64,000 nucleotides of DNA from Hemibagrus wyckioides (taxonomy: Eukaryota > Chordata > Actinopteri > Siluriformes > Bagridae), in the NCBI RefSeq assembly GCF_019097595.1, contig NC_080717.1, positions 28,342,876 through 28,406,875 on the forward strand, written 5' to 3'. This document shows, in pieces, positions 37,990 through 48,920 of the stretch; the first letter of the stretch is position 1, and each line of letters starts with the position of its first letter. The notes beneath the pieces were generated by a model. That model did not search any database. It saw only the letters and a program-made list of their open reading frames with translations, and was not told the origin of the DNA. The translations under genes were made by a program, and so were the position numbers.

Positions 37990-38205
37990 TTGTTGGAAAT
38001 TTAATGTGCCTGTGTAACCCATGTGGGTCCTACTCACACCCGCTCCAAGCAGGTCTCAAACCCTGATCTCCGGCATGGGAGGCATTCGCACTAACAAGGA
38101 GACTAAAGACTGCAGCCCCTAGCGTCAGTCGCCAGTGTACCTCGTGAGATCAGGGAGTGAGGTTTACCTGCACAGCACCTCCCGCTGGCCTCCGTTACAC
38201 TTGAA
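37990..38205 (-). mobile_element. tRNA-like interspersed repeat with GTGTAAC ends
   Basis: On the minus strand it opens GTGTAACGGAGGCCAGCGGG, has CTTGTTAGTGCGAATGCCTC and a B-box-like GGGTTTGAGACCTGC, and closes GACCCACATGGGTTACAC. The ends GTGTAAC are inverted. I recall similar SINE-like repeats in other ostariophysans; the family name is uncertain. Confidence 0.55.
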
Positions 38206-38259
38206 ACTAAAAAGTCATTTTATATGATTATATTGTAATGGAGGGAAAAATTCCATCCA

Positions 38260-38386
38260 ACTGTCCACTTTTATGTACCACTGATCCTACACAGAGTCGC
38301 AATGAGCCTGGAGTCTATCCCAGGGCACAAGGTGGGGGACACGCAGGACAGGGTACCAACCCATCACAGGGAACACTCACGCACAC

Positions 38387-38458
<72 letters not shown>

Positions 38459-38640
38459 GAGACAAATAGAGATGCCAGTCAGCCTACAAAACATGTCTTT
38501 GGACTGGGTGAGGAAACTGGAGTACCCAGAGGAAACCCCTGAAGCATGCAAACTCCAGACACACAGAGCGGAGGCAGGAATTGAACCACCAATCCCAGAG
38601 GAGTAAAACAGACATGCTAACCTCAAATCACTGTGCCCTG
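38260..38640 (-). mobile_element. tRNA-headed interspersed repeat (family R), copy 3, with internal (CA)n
   Basis: Same order of landmarks as at 20398: CCATCACAGGGAACACTCAC, a CA run of about 65 bp (38391-38457), GATGCCAGTCAGCCTACAAA, GAGGAAACTGGAGTACCCAG and GGCAGGAATTGAACCACCAA. The CA tract sits where other copies have short CACACA words, so it expanded inside the element. Confidence 0.8.
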
Positions 38641-39334
38641 CTCAAATTAGGCACATTAGATAAATGTGTAGAGTAGTGGTTTTTACATTTTTTTTATTAG
38701 TGAGTTGTGATTTCCTTAAGCATGTTGGCTTAAAACAAAACAAAAACAACCCTAAAAGATTAAATACAGAGCAGAACATGAAAGAAGCTGACGATAAGCA
38801 TATCTACATCCAGCATGCGCACTCAGATAACGTCCTTTTAACTGCTGTTTATCCAGAGCTGTCTCATATTCCAGACATCTAATGATCTCTAATGATTAAT
38901 TCAATTTGTTCCATTTCCTCTATATCTAATGAGAGGACTTGATTACACATGTTATTAACTGAGACGAACATGTTCACGCCGGAATAAATTCCTCAGCAGT
39001 CATCTTCGGCCATCAAAGGAGAAAAAGACGCAGATGACTTTTGTTCGTTATAAAATTCATATTGACATCTGCTACATGTGGGATGGGTTAGGGGAATACA
39101 GAGTGGCGTCTGTGGGTAATTATTCATCGTCTCATTAAAACGTAAACATTCAGCTAATTACACATGACCACACATGTTCACTGCGGCACAGAGTGTGATA
39201 AACTCGACGGCTAGATCCACGGGTCGTAGCCACATTCGTGGAAATATAATTGGCAAACGGACAACTTCACAAGTAACTGACAGATAAACAGGGATGAAAA
39301 AATAAGATGCTTTAAAAAAAACAGAATATGTTTT

Positions 39335-39406
<72 letters not shown>
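39335..39406. repeat. (GATA)n microsatellite
   Basis: About 18 uninterrupted GATA units. Confidence 0.95.
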
Positions 39407-39409
<3 letters not shown>

Positions 39410-39663
39410 TATGAGATTATATAAGTATTCACATGATGTGTTTATATAAAGTTGATGGACTTATTATATATATATATAAAATCTCTTTAAAATATCGTTT
39501 TCTTCAGTCCGCATTTTCCGTCCTGTGATTGTTTTTGTCTTAAATGTGATGTTGAGGAAACCTGTTTGGAAAAAAATCTGCTAAAAAAGAATGATGAAAG
39601 AAATGATTTTAAGCGTGTGCGTAAACTGACTCTGAATACGAAAAACTTGAGTAAACATTGACA

Positions 39664-40239
39664 TACACTATATTGGCAAAAGTTTTGGGACGTCTGCCTT
39701 TCCATGCACATGAGTGTAATATGGAGTTGTCCCGCCCTTTACTGCTAGAACAGCTTCAACTCTTCTGGGAAGGCTTTCCACAAGGTTTAGGAGTGTGTTT
39801 ATGGGAATTTTTGACCATTCCACTAGAAGTGCATTTCCCATAAAGTTGGGAGCATGAAATTGTCCAAAATGTCTTTCCTTTCACTGGCACTGGAGGGGCA
39901 GTGGTGGCTCAAGTGGTTAAGGCTCTGGGTCGTTGACCAGAAGATCAGGGGTTCAAGCCACAGCACCGCCAAGTTGCCACTGTTGGGCCCTTGAGCACGG
40001 TCCTTAACCCTCTCTGCTCCAGGGGTGCCGTATCATGGCTGACCCTGTGCTCTGACCCCAACCTCCAAGGATGGGATATGCGAAGAAAGAATTTCACTGT
40101 GCTGTAATGTATATGTGACAAATAAAGGCTGTTTCATTTTCATTTCATTAACTAAGGGGCTGAGCCCAACCCCTGAAAAACAACACCTGAATTCAATGAT
40201 TTGGAGGGGTGTCCCAAAACTTCTGCCAATATAGTTTAT
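39664..40239 (-). mobile_element. Family-A Tc1 copy split by a SINE
   Basis: TIRs TACACTATATTGGCAAAAG and TTCTGCCAATATAGTTTA. Left part reaches CACTAGAAGTGCATTTCCCA, then jumps to TAAAGTTGGGAGCATGAAA, deleting most of the catalytic half. At TTTCACTGG the family-S SINE (39892-40145) is inserted, and ACTAAGGGGCTGAGCCCAAC resumes after it. The copy ends 446 bp downstream of the E6 donor. Confidence 0.9.
39892..40145 (+). mobile_element. tRNA-derived SINE (family S), full length
   Basis: GGGGCAGTGGTGGCTCAAGT carries the Pol III A box and AGATCAGGGGTTCAAGCCAC the B box. The body continues TGCCACTGTTGGGCCCTTGA, TATCATGGCTGACCCTGTGC and GAAAGAATTTCACTGTGCTG, and the tail is ATATGTGACAAATAAAGGCT then TTTCATTTTCATTTCATT. 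Length about 254 bp. It is nested inside a Tc1 copy, so it arrived later. Confidence 0.9.
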
Positions 40240-40410
40240 CTTCAACCAGTGAAACTCGGTGTAAGGTTATCCAACAGAATGAAAAACACACTAAAAGTCC
40301 TGACTCATTTTATATCAGACTCACAGCCAGAACATCATTCATTTATTCAGACTGATTTAAAATGTCTGATAAGTCAATCGACAGCATACTGGTACAAGGG
40401 GTTCATAAAC
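40239..40410 (+). repeat. Unnamed repeat family U, copy 2 (partial)
   Basis: ATCTTCAACCAGTGAAACTC then GTGTAAGGTTATCCAACAGA and TTTAAAATGTCTGATAAGTC parallel 23000-23170. The copy abuts the Tc1 terminus at 40239 exactly, so the Tc1 element probably inserted into it. Confidence 0.65.
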
Positions 40411-40685
40411 CTTACGTTTCTGAGGTGCCCCAAAATTCTGTACATTACAATCCCTAATAATCAACTGTAAACGTATTGCTCAGGACAGCCTTTACTTTCA
40501 TTTCCATCCAGCCGAAGTTCAACATGTGCCAGGGGCTAGAGGAAAATCAGTGCCATCGCTCAAACAGGACGGAGCTTCATTTTAAATTTCATTTCGTCAG
40601 GTTGAGGCTCTTACATGAAATGCCAGGCTGAGGTTATGAGCTGAGCGACAGTTTTCATTAAAGAAAGCGAGCTGCTCTGACTTAC

Positions 40686-40752
40686 CGATGCTGTTGTCTT
40701 TGTGGTTCTTTATGAACTCTGCCAGCTCAAAGTTCCCTGCGATGATGGCCAC
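40686..40752 (-). CDS. shank2: shank2-like exon E6 (last ankyrin repeat)
   Basis: The exon is 67 bp, 22 codons plus one base. It encodes VAIIAGNFELAEFIKNHKDN and SI, matching the end of the SHANK ankyrin domain (VAIIAGNFELAE.IK.HK). Acceptor TCCGAAG, donor GTAAGT at full consensus. The leftover G joins TG from E7 to make Val and then PFRE, the family-typical exit from the ankyrin domain (VPFRE.P). The distance to E7 is 16.5 kb. Confidence 0.95.
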
Positions 40753-42119
40753 CTTCGGAGAACAAAACGAGGGAAAACAATCAGTTACACCATCGTCACA
40801 AATCACACAAAGCACAATGCTTTTGATTAGTTGTCAAGTGTAATAGTGTCTTTTGTGTACTGTATTTTCCATTTTATTGATTAAATGATATCATTTTAGA
40901 GTTCCATGCTCACAAAGATGGTGCTAGTGTTTTAAATCTGCCAGCATGTCATAATATTCAGTACATCACCAGCATCTACTGTATATCTGCATTAAAGTAC
41001 TATAACTGTCAGAGTTTCTGTCTGAATCAGTGCTGCACTACATTACCCATCAACCCCTGTATGTCATGCGGCTTGGTCACATGACTCACTAATGCACTGA
41101 AATAAGCAGAACATATCTAAAATTAAATATTAAACGTAAAACAACCGCACTTATTTATCTGCATTACCCAAATGGAGTCCAGCAAATGTAAACAATTTAA
41201 TGTCATTTTTTCATTTAATTAATTTAATTTAATTTAATCAATTTAATTTGTGCCAATTTAATCAATTAAATCAATATTTCTATTAATAATTGATGTATTT
41301 TACCAAAAAAGTGTATTTATATCAAAAGAATCACTAGTAAAGATCTATTTCCATCATGGATGGGGTAGTGTCAACAACACATTATAACATTATATTATTA
41401 TTAGTATTATAACAACAGTATTATAAGTACTGGAAACTGCAGCCAATTGTTTCTTCACACTTAGGAAGTAGGAAGTAGACACATTTCTGCACATGCGCAG
41501 AACAAATCGTCTTTAGGTACAGATCGAGTAGTGACATGTCTTCTGTAACCTGGTTTGTATTCACTGTTTATTGTTTTTACACAAAACTTTTTTACTTTTA
41601 TACAAAAGTCTGCAACTGCAACTGCTACCTGTACGAAAACCTTAAAAACCCTTCTCCAAAATCTGACTAAATATACTGTATATCTGAATATTTATATTTT
41701 TAACATAACATATTTAATCCTAAACAGTGAGTCATGAAAATGTCCTAGTGTTGGACTGGACACTGGAGAAGGTTTAGGATCCAGACGTACGGCGGTTTTA
41801 TTAAAACCCAAGCCCCAAAATCCAACACTGTAAAACAAGCTTATCTGAAAACGTAATGCCTCAGTGACAGAACCAGAAGACAAAGCAAATAAACAGTCAA
41901 AGGTTTAAGCCTTTAGGTTAACAGGGATGAACAGGAACTGGCGAGGCTTCACAATGAGCTACTAAAAACCATAAACTTACAATATACACAAGAAATCAAG
42001 AAGTAAGCAGCAAATTGGGGTCAGAGGTTACAATAGAACTCAATAGAGAGTGACCTCTTCTGGCATGGAGGGGGGACATCCTGGTCTTACAAATACCTAC
42101 GAGAATATGGAAAAGCAAG

Positions 42120-42735
42120 TTTAAAGGAGAAGTTCACTTCCAGAACAAAAATCTACAGATAATTTCCTCAACCCCTTGTCATCCAAGATGATCATGTCTT
42201 TTTTGAACATTTCAGGATTTTTCTCCATATAGTGGACTTCAATGGTGCCCGTGAGTGTAAACTTCCAGAATGCAGTTTAAATGCAGCCCAGGAAGAAGGC
42301 TCTTATCTAGCCAAACCATCGGTCATTTTCTTGGAGAAGGAGGACACAAAGCTATAAAAAATTAATCAAAAAACGGACACTAAGACATATACGTTTTTGT
42401 CATTCCACACACAACGACTTCGGACGTGATTATGCAGTACATAGTGTCGCGGACACGCATCCCAGAGCTAGTGGCCGATGGTTTGTCCAGATAAGAGCCT
42501 ACTTCCTGGGCTGGGATGGTTTAGAGCTCTCTGAAGCTGCATTTAAGCTCCATATTGGAAGTTCAAACTCATGGGCACCATTAAAATCCACTATATGGAG
42601 AAAAATCCTGAAATGTTTTCCTCAAAAAACATCATTTATTTACGACTGAAGAAAGAAAGACCTGAATATCTTGGATGATGAGGGGGTGAAGAAATTATCT
42701 ATAGATTTTTTGTTCTGTAGGTGAACTCCTTTAAA
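42120..42735. mobile_element. Foldback (palindromic) MITE, about 616 bp
   Basis: The left arm starts TTTAAAGGAGAAGTTCACTT and the right arm ends GTGAACTCCTTTAAA. Matching inner pairs include CATTTCAGGATTTTTCTCCA with GGAGAAAAATCCTGAAATG, TATAGTGGACTTCAATGGTG with its complement near 42580, and CAGCCCAGGAAGAAGGCTCT with its complement near 42505. Arms are about 220-300 bp with some mismatches, around a loop of about 130 bp. No coding frame. This type of palindromic element is widespread in teleosts (Angel-like by architecture; name not certain). Confidence 0.85.
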
Positions 42736-42881
42736 AATATAAGTTATTGCTATTCTTTAACATCACGTCTCGAAGTGTTTTATTCTTTTTACACCAAAAG
42801 CAATTTGCCAACACTAACAATGTTTTAATGTTTCTTTTATTATTAAAGAATGCTATGTTGTATGCTGTATGTTTTATCTGT

Positions 42882-42902
42882 ATATATATATATATATATA
42901 TG
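42882..42902. repeat. (TA)n run
   Basis: About ten TA units just before family-U copy 3. Confidence 0.85.
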
Positions 42903-42914
42903 TATAAATTAAAT

Positions 42915-43105
42915 GCAAAGTAAATGCTGATATCAAACCCTGCTCCCTGAGATGCCCCAAGTGCTTGTTCATAAGCATCTAAAATATGAAGGTGTTTATC
43001 ATCCATCAGTAAAATTCCTACTCGTTTCATATCAAACTCACAGCCTGAAAATTAATTCATTTTTTTTATATCGATTGAAAATGTCCCATAAGTCGATTTC
43101 CATTC
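42915..43105 (+). repeat. Unnamed repeat family U, copy 3
   Basis: AAATGCTGATATCAAACCCT, GAGATGCCCCAAGTGCTTGT, CATAAGCATCTAAAATATGA and TTGAAAATGTCCCATAAGTC parallel 22920-23140. Confidence 0.7.
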
Positions 43106-43952
43106 TTCTAGTAGAAAATTATGTCTCAGTGTAGGTACTCAAATAATTCTATTCATGCACTAGTTTTGAAAAATACTTGCAAATTGAGCAAATGAGCAAA
43201 TACTTATATTTTGAATGACCAATGACAAATTTGTGTATCTCTGGGTAAAATTTAACATTAGACCACATCAATGCTTGTTGAAAATCGCAGCTGCCAGTTT
43301 GTGATTCATTCTCACATAAGCCAATAAGAATCCAGGGAAAGACTGCAAGGAGATAAATATCACATCATGAATAAAAGTCACAGTATAATAGTTATTGTGC
43401 TGATGTCTATTACTGTGACGTCTTTGGAATAACATACACTTTCCTCCTTTCCAAATGCTTGCACCATGTCCTGGTGTGGATCCGATGAGAATGCGCTGTC
43501 ATTTAGCAGGTTAAAGAGGGAATTATTCATCCATGTTGAAATGATTTCCTGATTTGGATGAAGATATTGGGGTCACAGCGTGCAGCTACTTCTGACTGCA
43601 GGAAGTCTTGTTTAACCATGAAAAATGCAGTGTATCCGTTTGGAGGCCTGGCGCTTTGTCCTCAAATGAGCTGTAATCAAGCTGCAATTGAGGCGTGAAA
43701 TATAATTTTAGCAGCGTGAGATGAATAATACAGGGCGTTAAAACTATAAAGCGGCAGCAGAGCTGAGCAACAGAGAACAACTTGGCTTCGACTGAGGAAG
43801 ACAAAAAGGCTCAATAAATACTCGAAGGCATGATGATGATCTATGAGACAGCAATGAATTGCGAGGAATGAATGTATTACATAAACTATCAGCTGAAATG
43901 TTTAATTATCTGCATATTTATTCAAATGTAAGGCTGTAAAGACCGATCACTC

Positions 43953-43979
43953 ACACACACACACACACACACACACACT
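43953..43979. repeat. (CA)n microsatellite
   Basis: About 13 CA units shortly before the 36-bp minisatellite. Confidence 0.9.
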
Positions 43980-44046
43980 CTCACCTTGGGTTTATTACTA
44001 TAATTTATTAGTTATAAATCTGACTGAGTGTAAATAATCAGAATGT

Positions 44047-47000
44047 CACAGTGATGGAGGTGTGGTCTATGTGCCTGTCAGTCACAATGATGGAGGCGTG
44101 GTCTATGTTCCTGTCAGTCACAGTGATGGAGGTGTGGTCTATGTGCCTGTCAGTCACAGTGATGGAGGTGTGGTCTATGTGCCTGTCAGTCACAATGATG
44201 GAGGCGTGGTCTATGTGCCTGTCAGTCACAATGATGGAGGTGTGGTCTATGTGCCTGTAAGTCACAGTGATGGAGGCGTGGTCTATGTGCCTGTCAGTCA
44301 CAGTGATGGAGGTGTGGTCTATGTGCCTGTCAGTCACAACGATGGAGGTGTGGTCTATGTTCCTGTCAGTCACAGTGATGGAGGTGTGGTCTATGTGCCT
44401 GAAAGTCACAATGATGGAGGTGTAGTCTATGTGCCTGTAAGTCACAGAGATGGAGGCGTGGTCTATGTGCCTGTAAGTCACAATGATGGAGGTGTGGTCT
44501 ACGTTCCTTTAAGTCACAATGATGGAGGTGTGGTCTATGTGCCTGTAAGTCACAATGATGGAGGTGTGGTCTACGTTCCTTTAAGTCACAATGATGGAGG
44601 TGTGGTCTATGTGCCTGTAAGTCACAGTGATGGAGACATGGTCTATGTGCCTGTAAGTCACATTGATGGAGGCGTGGCCTATGTTCCTGTCAGTCACAAT
44701 GAGGGAGGTGTGGTCTATGTGCCTGTCAGTCACAGTGATGGAGGTGTGGTCTATGTGCCTGTCAGTCACAATGATGGAGGTGTGGTCTACGTTCCTTTAA
44801 GTCACAATGATGGAGGTGTGGTCTATGTTCCTGTAAGTCACAATGATGGAGGTGTGGTCTACGTTCCTTTAAGTCACAATGATGGAGGTGTGGTCTATGT
44901 GCCTGTAAGTCACAATGATGGAGGTGTGGTCTATGTGCCTGTAAGTCACATTGATGGAGGCGTGGCCTATGTTCCTGTCAGTCACAATGAGGGAGGTGTG
45001 GTCTATGTGCCTGTCAGTCACAGTGATGGAGGTGTGGTCTATGTGCCTGTCAGTCACAATGATGGAGGTGTGGTCTATGTGCCTGTCAGTCACAGTGATG
45101 GAGGTGTGGTCTATCTTCCTTTAAGTCACAATGATGGAGGCGTGGTCTACGTTCCTTTAAGTCACAATAATGGAGGTGTGGTCTACGTTCCTGTAAGTCA
45201 CAATGATGGCGGCGTGGTCTATGTTTCTGTCAGTCACAATGAGGGAGGTGTGGTCTATGTGCCTGTCAGTCACAGTGATGGATGCTTGGTCTATGTGCCT
45301 GTCAGTCACAATGATGGAGGTGTGGTCTATGTGCCTGTAAGTTACAGAGATGGAGGCGTGGTCTATGTGCCTGTAAGTCACAATGATGGAGGTGTGGTCT
45401 ACGTTCCTGTAAGTCACAATGATGGCGGCGTGGTCTATGTTCCTGTCAGTCACAATGAGGGAGGTGTGGTCTATGTGCCTGTCAGTCACAGTGATGGATG
45501 CTTGGTCTATGTGCCTGTCAGTCACAATGATGGAGGTGTGGTCTATGTGCCTGTAAGTCACAGAGATGGAGGCGTGGTCTATGTGCCGGTAAGTCACAAT
45601 GATGGAGGTGTGGTCTACGTTCCCTTAAGTCACAATGATGGAGGTGTGGTCTATATGCCTGTCAGTCACAGTGATGGAGACATGGTCTATGTGCCTGTAA
45701 GTCACATTGATGGAGGCGTGGTCTATGTTCCTGTAAGTCACAATGAGGGAGGTGTGGTCTATGTGCCTGTCAGTCACAGTGATGGAGGTGTGGTCTATGT
45801 GCCTGTCAGTCACAATGATGGAGGTGTGGTCTATGTTCCTGTCAGTCACAATGATGGAGGTGTGGTCTATGTGCCTGTCAGTCACAATGAGGGAGGCGTG
45901 GTCTATGTGTCTGTAAGTCACAATGATGGAGGCGTGGTCTATGTGCCTGTCAGTCACAGCGATGGAGGTGTGGTCTATGTTCCTGTCAGTCACAGAGATG
46001 GAGGCGTGGTCTATGTGCCTGTAAGTCACAATGATGGAGGTGTGGTCTACGTTCCTTTAAGTCACAATGATGGAGGTGTGGTCTATGTGCCTGTCAGTCA
46101 CAGTGATGGAGACATGGTCTGTGTGCCTGTAAGTCACATTGATGGAGGCGTGGTCTATGTTCCTGTCAGTCACAATGAGGGAGGTGTGGTCTATGTGCCT
46201 GTCAGTCACAGTGATGGAGGTGTGGTCTATGTGCCTGTCAGTCACAATGATGGAGATGTGGTCTATGTTCCTGTCAGTCACAATGATGGAGGTGTGGTCT
46301 ATGTTCCTGTCAGTCACAATGATGGAGGTGTGGTCTACGTGCCTGTCAGTCACAGCGATGGAGGTGTGGTCTATGTTCCTGTCAGTCACAATGATGGAGG
46401 CGTGGTCTACGTTCCTGTAAGTCACAATGATGGCGGCGTGGTCTATGTTACTGTCAGTCACAATGAGGGAGGTGTGGTCTATGTGCCTGTCAGTCACAGT
46501 GATGGATGCTTGGTCTATGTGCCTGTCAGTCACAATGATGGAGGTGTGGTCTATGTGCCTGTAAGTCACAGAGATGGAGGCGTGGTCTATGTGCCTGTAA
46601 GTCACAATGATGGAGGTGTGGTCTACGTTCCCTTAAGTCACAATGATGGAGGTGTGGTCTATATGCCTGTCAGTCACAGTGATGGAGACATGGTCTATGT
46701 GCCTGTAAGTCACATTGATGGAGGCGTGGTCTATGTTCCTGTAAGTCACAATGAGGGAGGTGTGGTCTATGTGCCTGTCAGTCACAGTGATGGAGGTGTG
46801 GTCTATGTGCCTGTCAGTCACAATGATGGAGGTGTGGTCTATGTTCCTGTCAGTCACAATGATGGAGGTGTGGTCTATGTGCCTGTCAGTCACAGCGATG
46901 GAGGTGTGGTCTATGTTCCTGTCTGTCACAGAGATGGAGGCGTGGTCTATGTGCCTGTAAGTCACAATGATGGAGGTGTGGTCTACGTTCCTTTAAGTCA

Positions 47001-47425
47001 CAATGATGGAGGTGTGGTCTATGTGCCTGTCAGTCACAGTGATGGAGACATGGTCTGTGTGCCTGTAAGTCACATTGATGGAGGCGTGGTCTATGTTCCT
47101 GTCAGTCACAATGAGGGAGGTGTGGTCTATGTGCCTGTCAGTCACAGTGATGGAGGTGTGGTCTATGTGCCTGTCAGTCACAATGATGGAGGTGTGGTCT
47201 ATGTTCCTGTCAGTCACAATGATGGAGGTGTGGTCTATGTTCCTGTCAGTCACAATGATGGAGGTGTGGTCTACGTGCCTGTCAGTCACAGCGATGGAGG
47301 TGTGGTCTATGTTCCTGTCAGTCACAATGATGGAGGAGTGGTCTACGTGCCTGTCAGTCACAGCGATGGAGGTGTGGTCTATGTTCCTGTCAGTCACAAT
47401 GATGGAGGCGTGGTCTACGTTCCTG
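44047..47425. repeat. 36-bp minisatellite, about 94 tandem units
   Basis: The unit is CACA(G/A)(T/C)GATGGAGG(T/C)GTGG plus TCTATGT(G/T)CCTGT(C/A)AGT, 36 bp, repeated for 3.38 kb with no visible out-of-register indel. Because 36 is a multiple of three, one plus-strand frame stays open for 1127 codons (12-residue unit VYVPVSHNDGGV), and minus-strand frames (unit IDHTSIIVTDRH) are open for long stretches too. The tract lies in a shank intron, has no flanking splice or promoter evidence, and shows higher-order blocks: the diagnostic GAGACATGG variant recurs at 44635, 45679, 46111, 46687 and 47047, always multiples of 36 apart. I annotate it as satellite, not a gene. Confidence 0.95.
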
Positions 47426-48777
47426 ATCCAGAGATCAAACCATAGAAAGTATTTGGACCAGAGATGATGATGTGGTCCATACAGGAACAAGTCGTTCTCG
47501 TGGCATTTCAGTGTAGTTACCTTGGATAATAAACTCCATTACAGTGATTACTGTTACTGAGTCATGTGCTGATGATGTATATAATATGGCTTAACACTTT
47601 ATTTGGAGTTTTTATGTACACTGCATAGCTATTGTATAAATCACTTTACAAGTGAGCTTTATGAATTCTGACATCGCATAAAAAAATTGTGATTTTTATT
47701 TTTCATTTAAAATTGGAAATTAACATTAAATAGTCAAGATATTGAACATTCACTTATATCATAATTCTAAAACCTTTGCTTAAGAATTCTGCACTTTTTC
47801 TACACCTCTGGTTAAATGTAAACACATGTCTGATATGGAGCAGGTTAACTGCTTTGTACAAAAGTTCAGATTTTCCTCACGCCTGTTCTCTCACTCCGAG
47901 GCGTGTCCAGACGACACTCTGATGGATTTCATCTAAAATCGATCGTCGGGTTTTGTACAAGCTTGTGAAGTCCAAGCCAGTCACTATTATTAAAGCACAA
48001 AAGGGGACAAAACGAATACGAAGAAATTCTGAAATTCATCTAAATATTTCAAATACTTTACTTTTCACTCAGGTTGTTGTCAATAATATAATTTATAATG
48101 AAAATAAATTCTGTTAAGTTCGAAAAGAATGCAAACAGAAGCTTGTTGCACTTGTCACTAGTGCTTTCAGACTTCTTGCACCTAACTCTATATTGGAGAA
48201 CCTGTGAGGTTTCATAAAATGTTTTATGAAGTATATTACTTTATATATATATATATCTTTTCTAATAAAGGTACTATTACAATGTTATCGGTCAGTTTGG
48301 AGACATTTTTATTTCTAATTTGTAATAGCAAACATTTACTCTTTTGACTTTTTTAAATACATTTAAAAGTAGTGACTCTTATACTTTCACTTGAGCAAAT
48401 TTCATCTGCTCTTTTTAATTAAGTCAGAGTCTGAAACATGTACCTGTAGTTTCTCTTCAGTAGAATTCCTCACTGCTTTGTTCGCCTTGTTAAAATCCCA
48501 TTCATAAAACACTGAGATATTTTCTACTTGAAATACTTTTTAGAGTTGTTTATTTGCTGTATTTCCATTTTATCAGAACTAAGTCCAAATTATTATGAAG
48601 CATCACTGCCTAACAAATTCACATGCTTATGAAGTTGATATGCCAGCCATGCACATTTATAACACTGTAATGAAGCGCTATAAACACTTAGAGCCATTAA
48701 CAAAGTATCAGGAATTATACGGCTAGTAAAATAAATGACTTGAACATAAGGTTCACAACCGTCTCTATTACACTAAT

Positions 48778-48920
<143 letters not shown>

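Larger units (their letters stand above)
24200..40685 (-). other. Intron between E6 and E7 (16.5 kb)
   Basis: It holds family-A Tc1 copies at 24289 (plus), 35915, 37393 and 39664 (minus), a family-B tail at 33561, a 2-kb pyrimidine-rich stretch at 28541-30560, CA/GA/GATA microsatellites, a tRNA-like repeat at about 37990-38205, a family-R copy at 38260 and a SINE nested in the 39664 copy. Stretches at 24.8-28.3, 30.6-33.5, 33.7-35.0 and 38.65-39.3 kb are AT-rich with nothing I can assign. One exon-like segment at 28633-28691 was considered and rejected. Confidence 0.75.

Noticed and set aside
39892..40145. Functional tRNA gene
   Set aside because: Only A- and B-box-like segments are present; the body and simple-repeat tail identify a SINE.
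44062..47445. 1127-codon open frame as a repetitive protein gene
   Set aside because: The frame is produced by a 36-bp unit without stops; other frames on both strands are open as well, it lies in a shank intron, and there is no promoter, signal or unique coding sequence attached.
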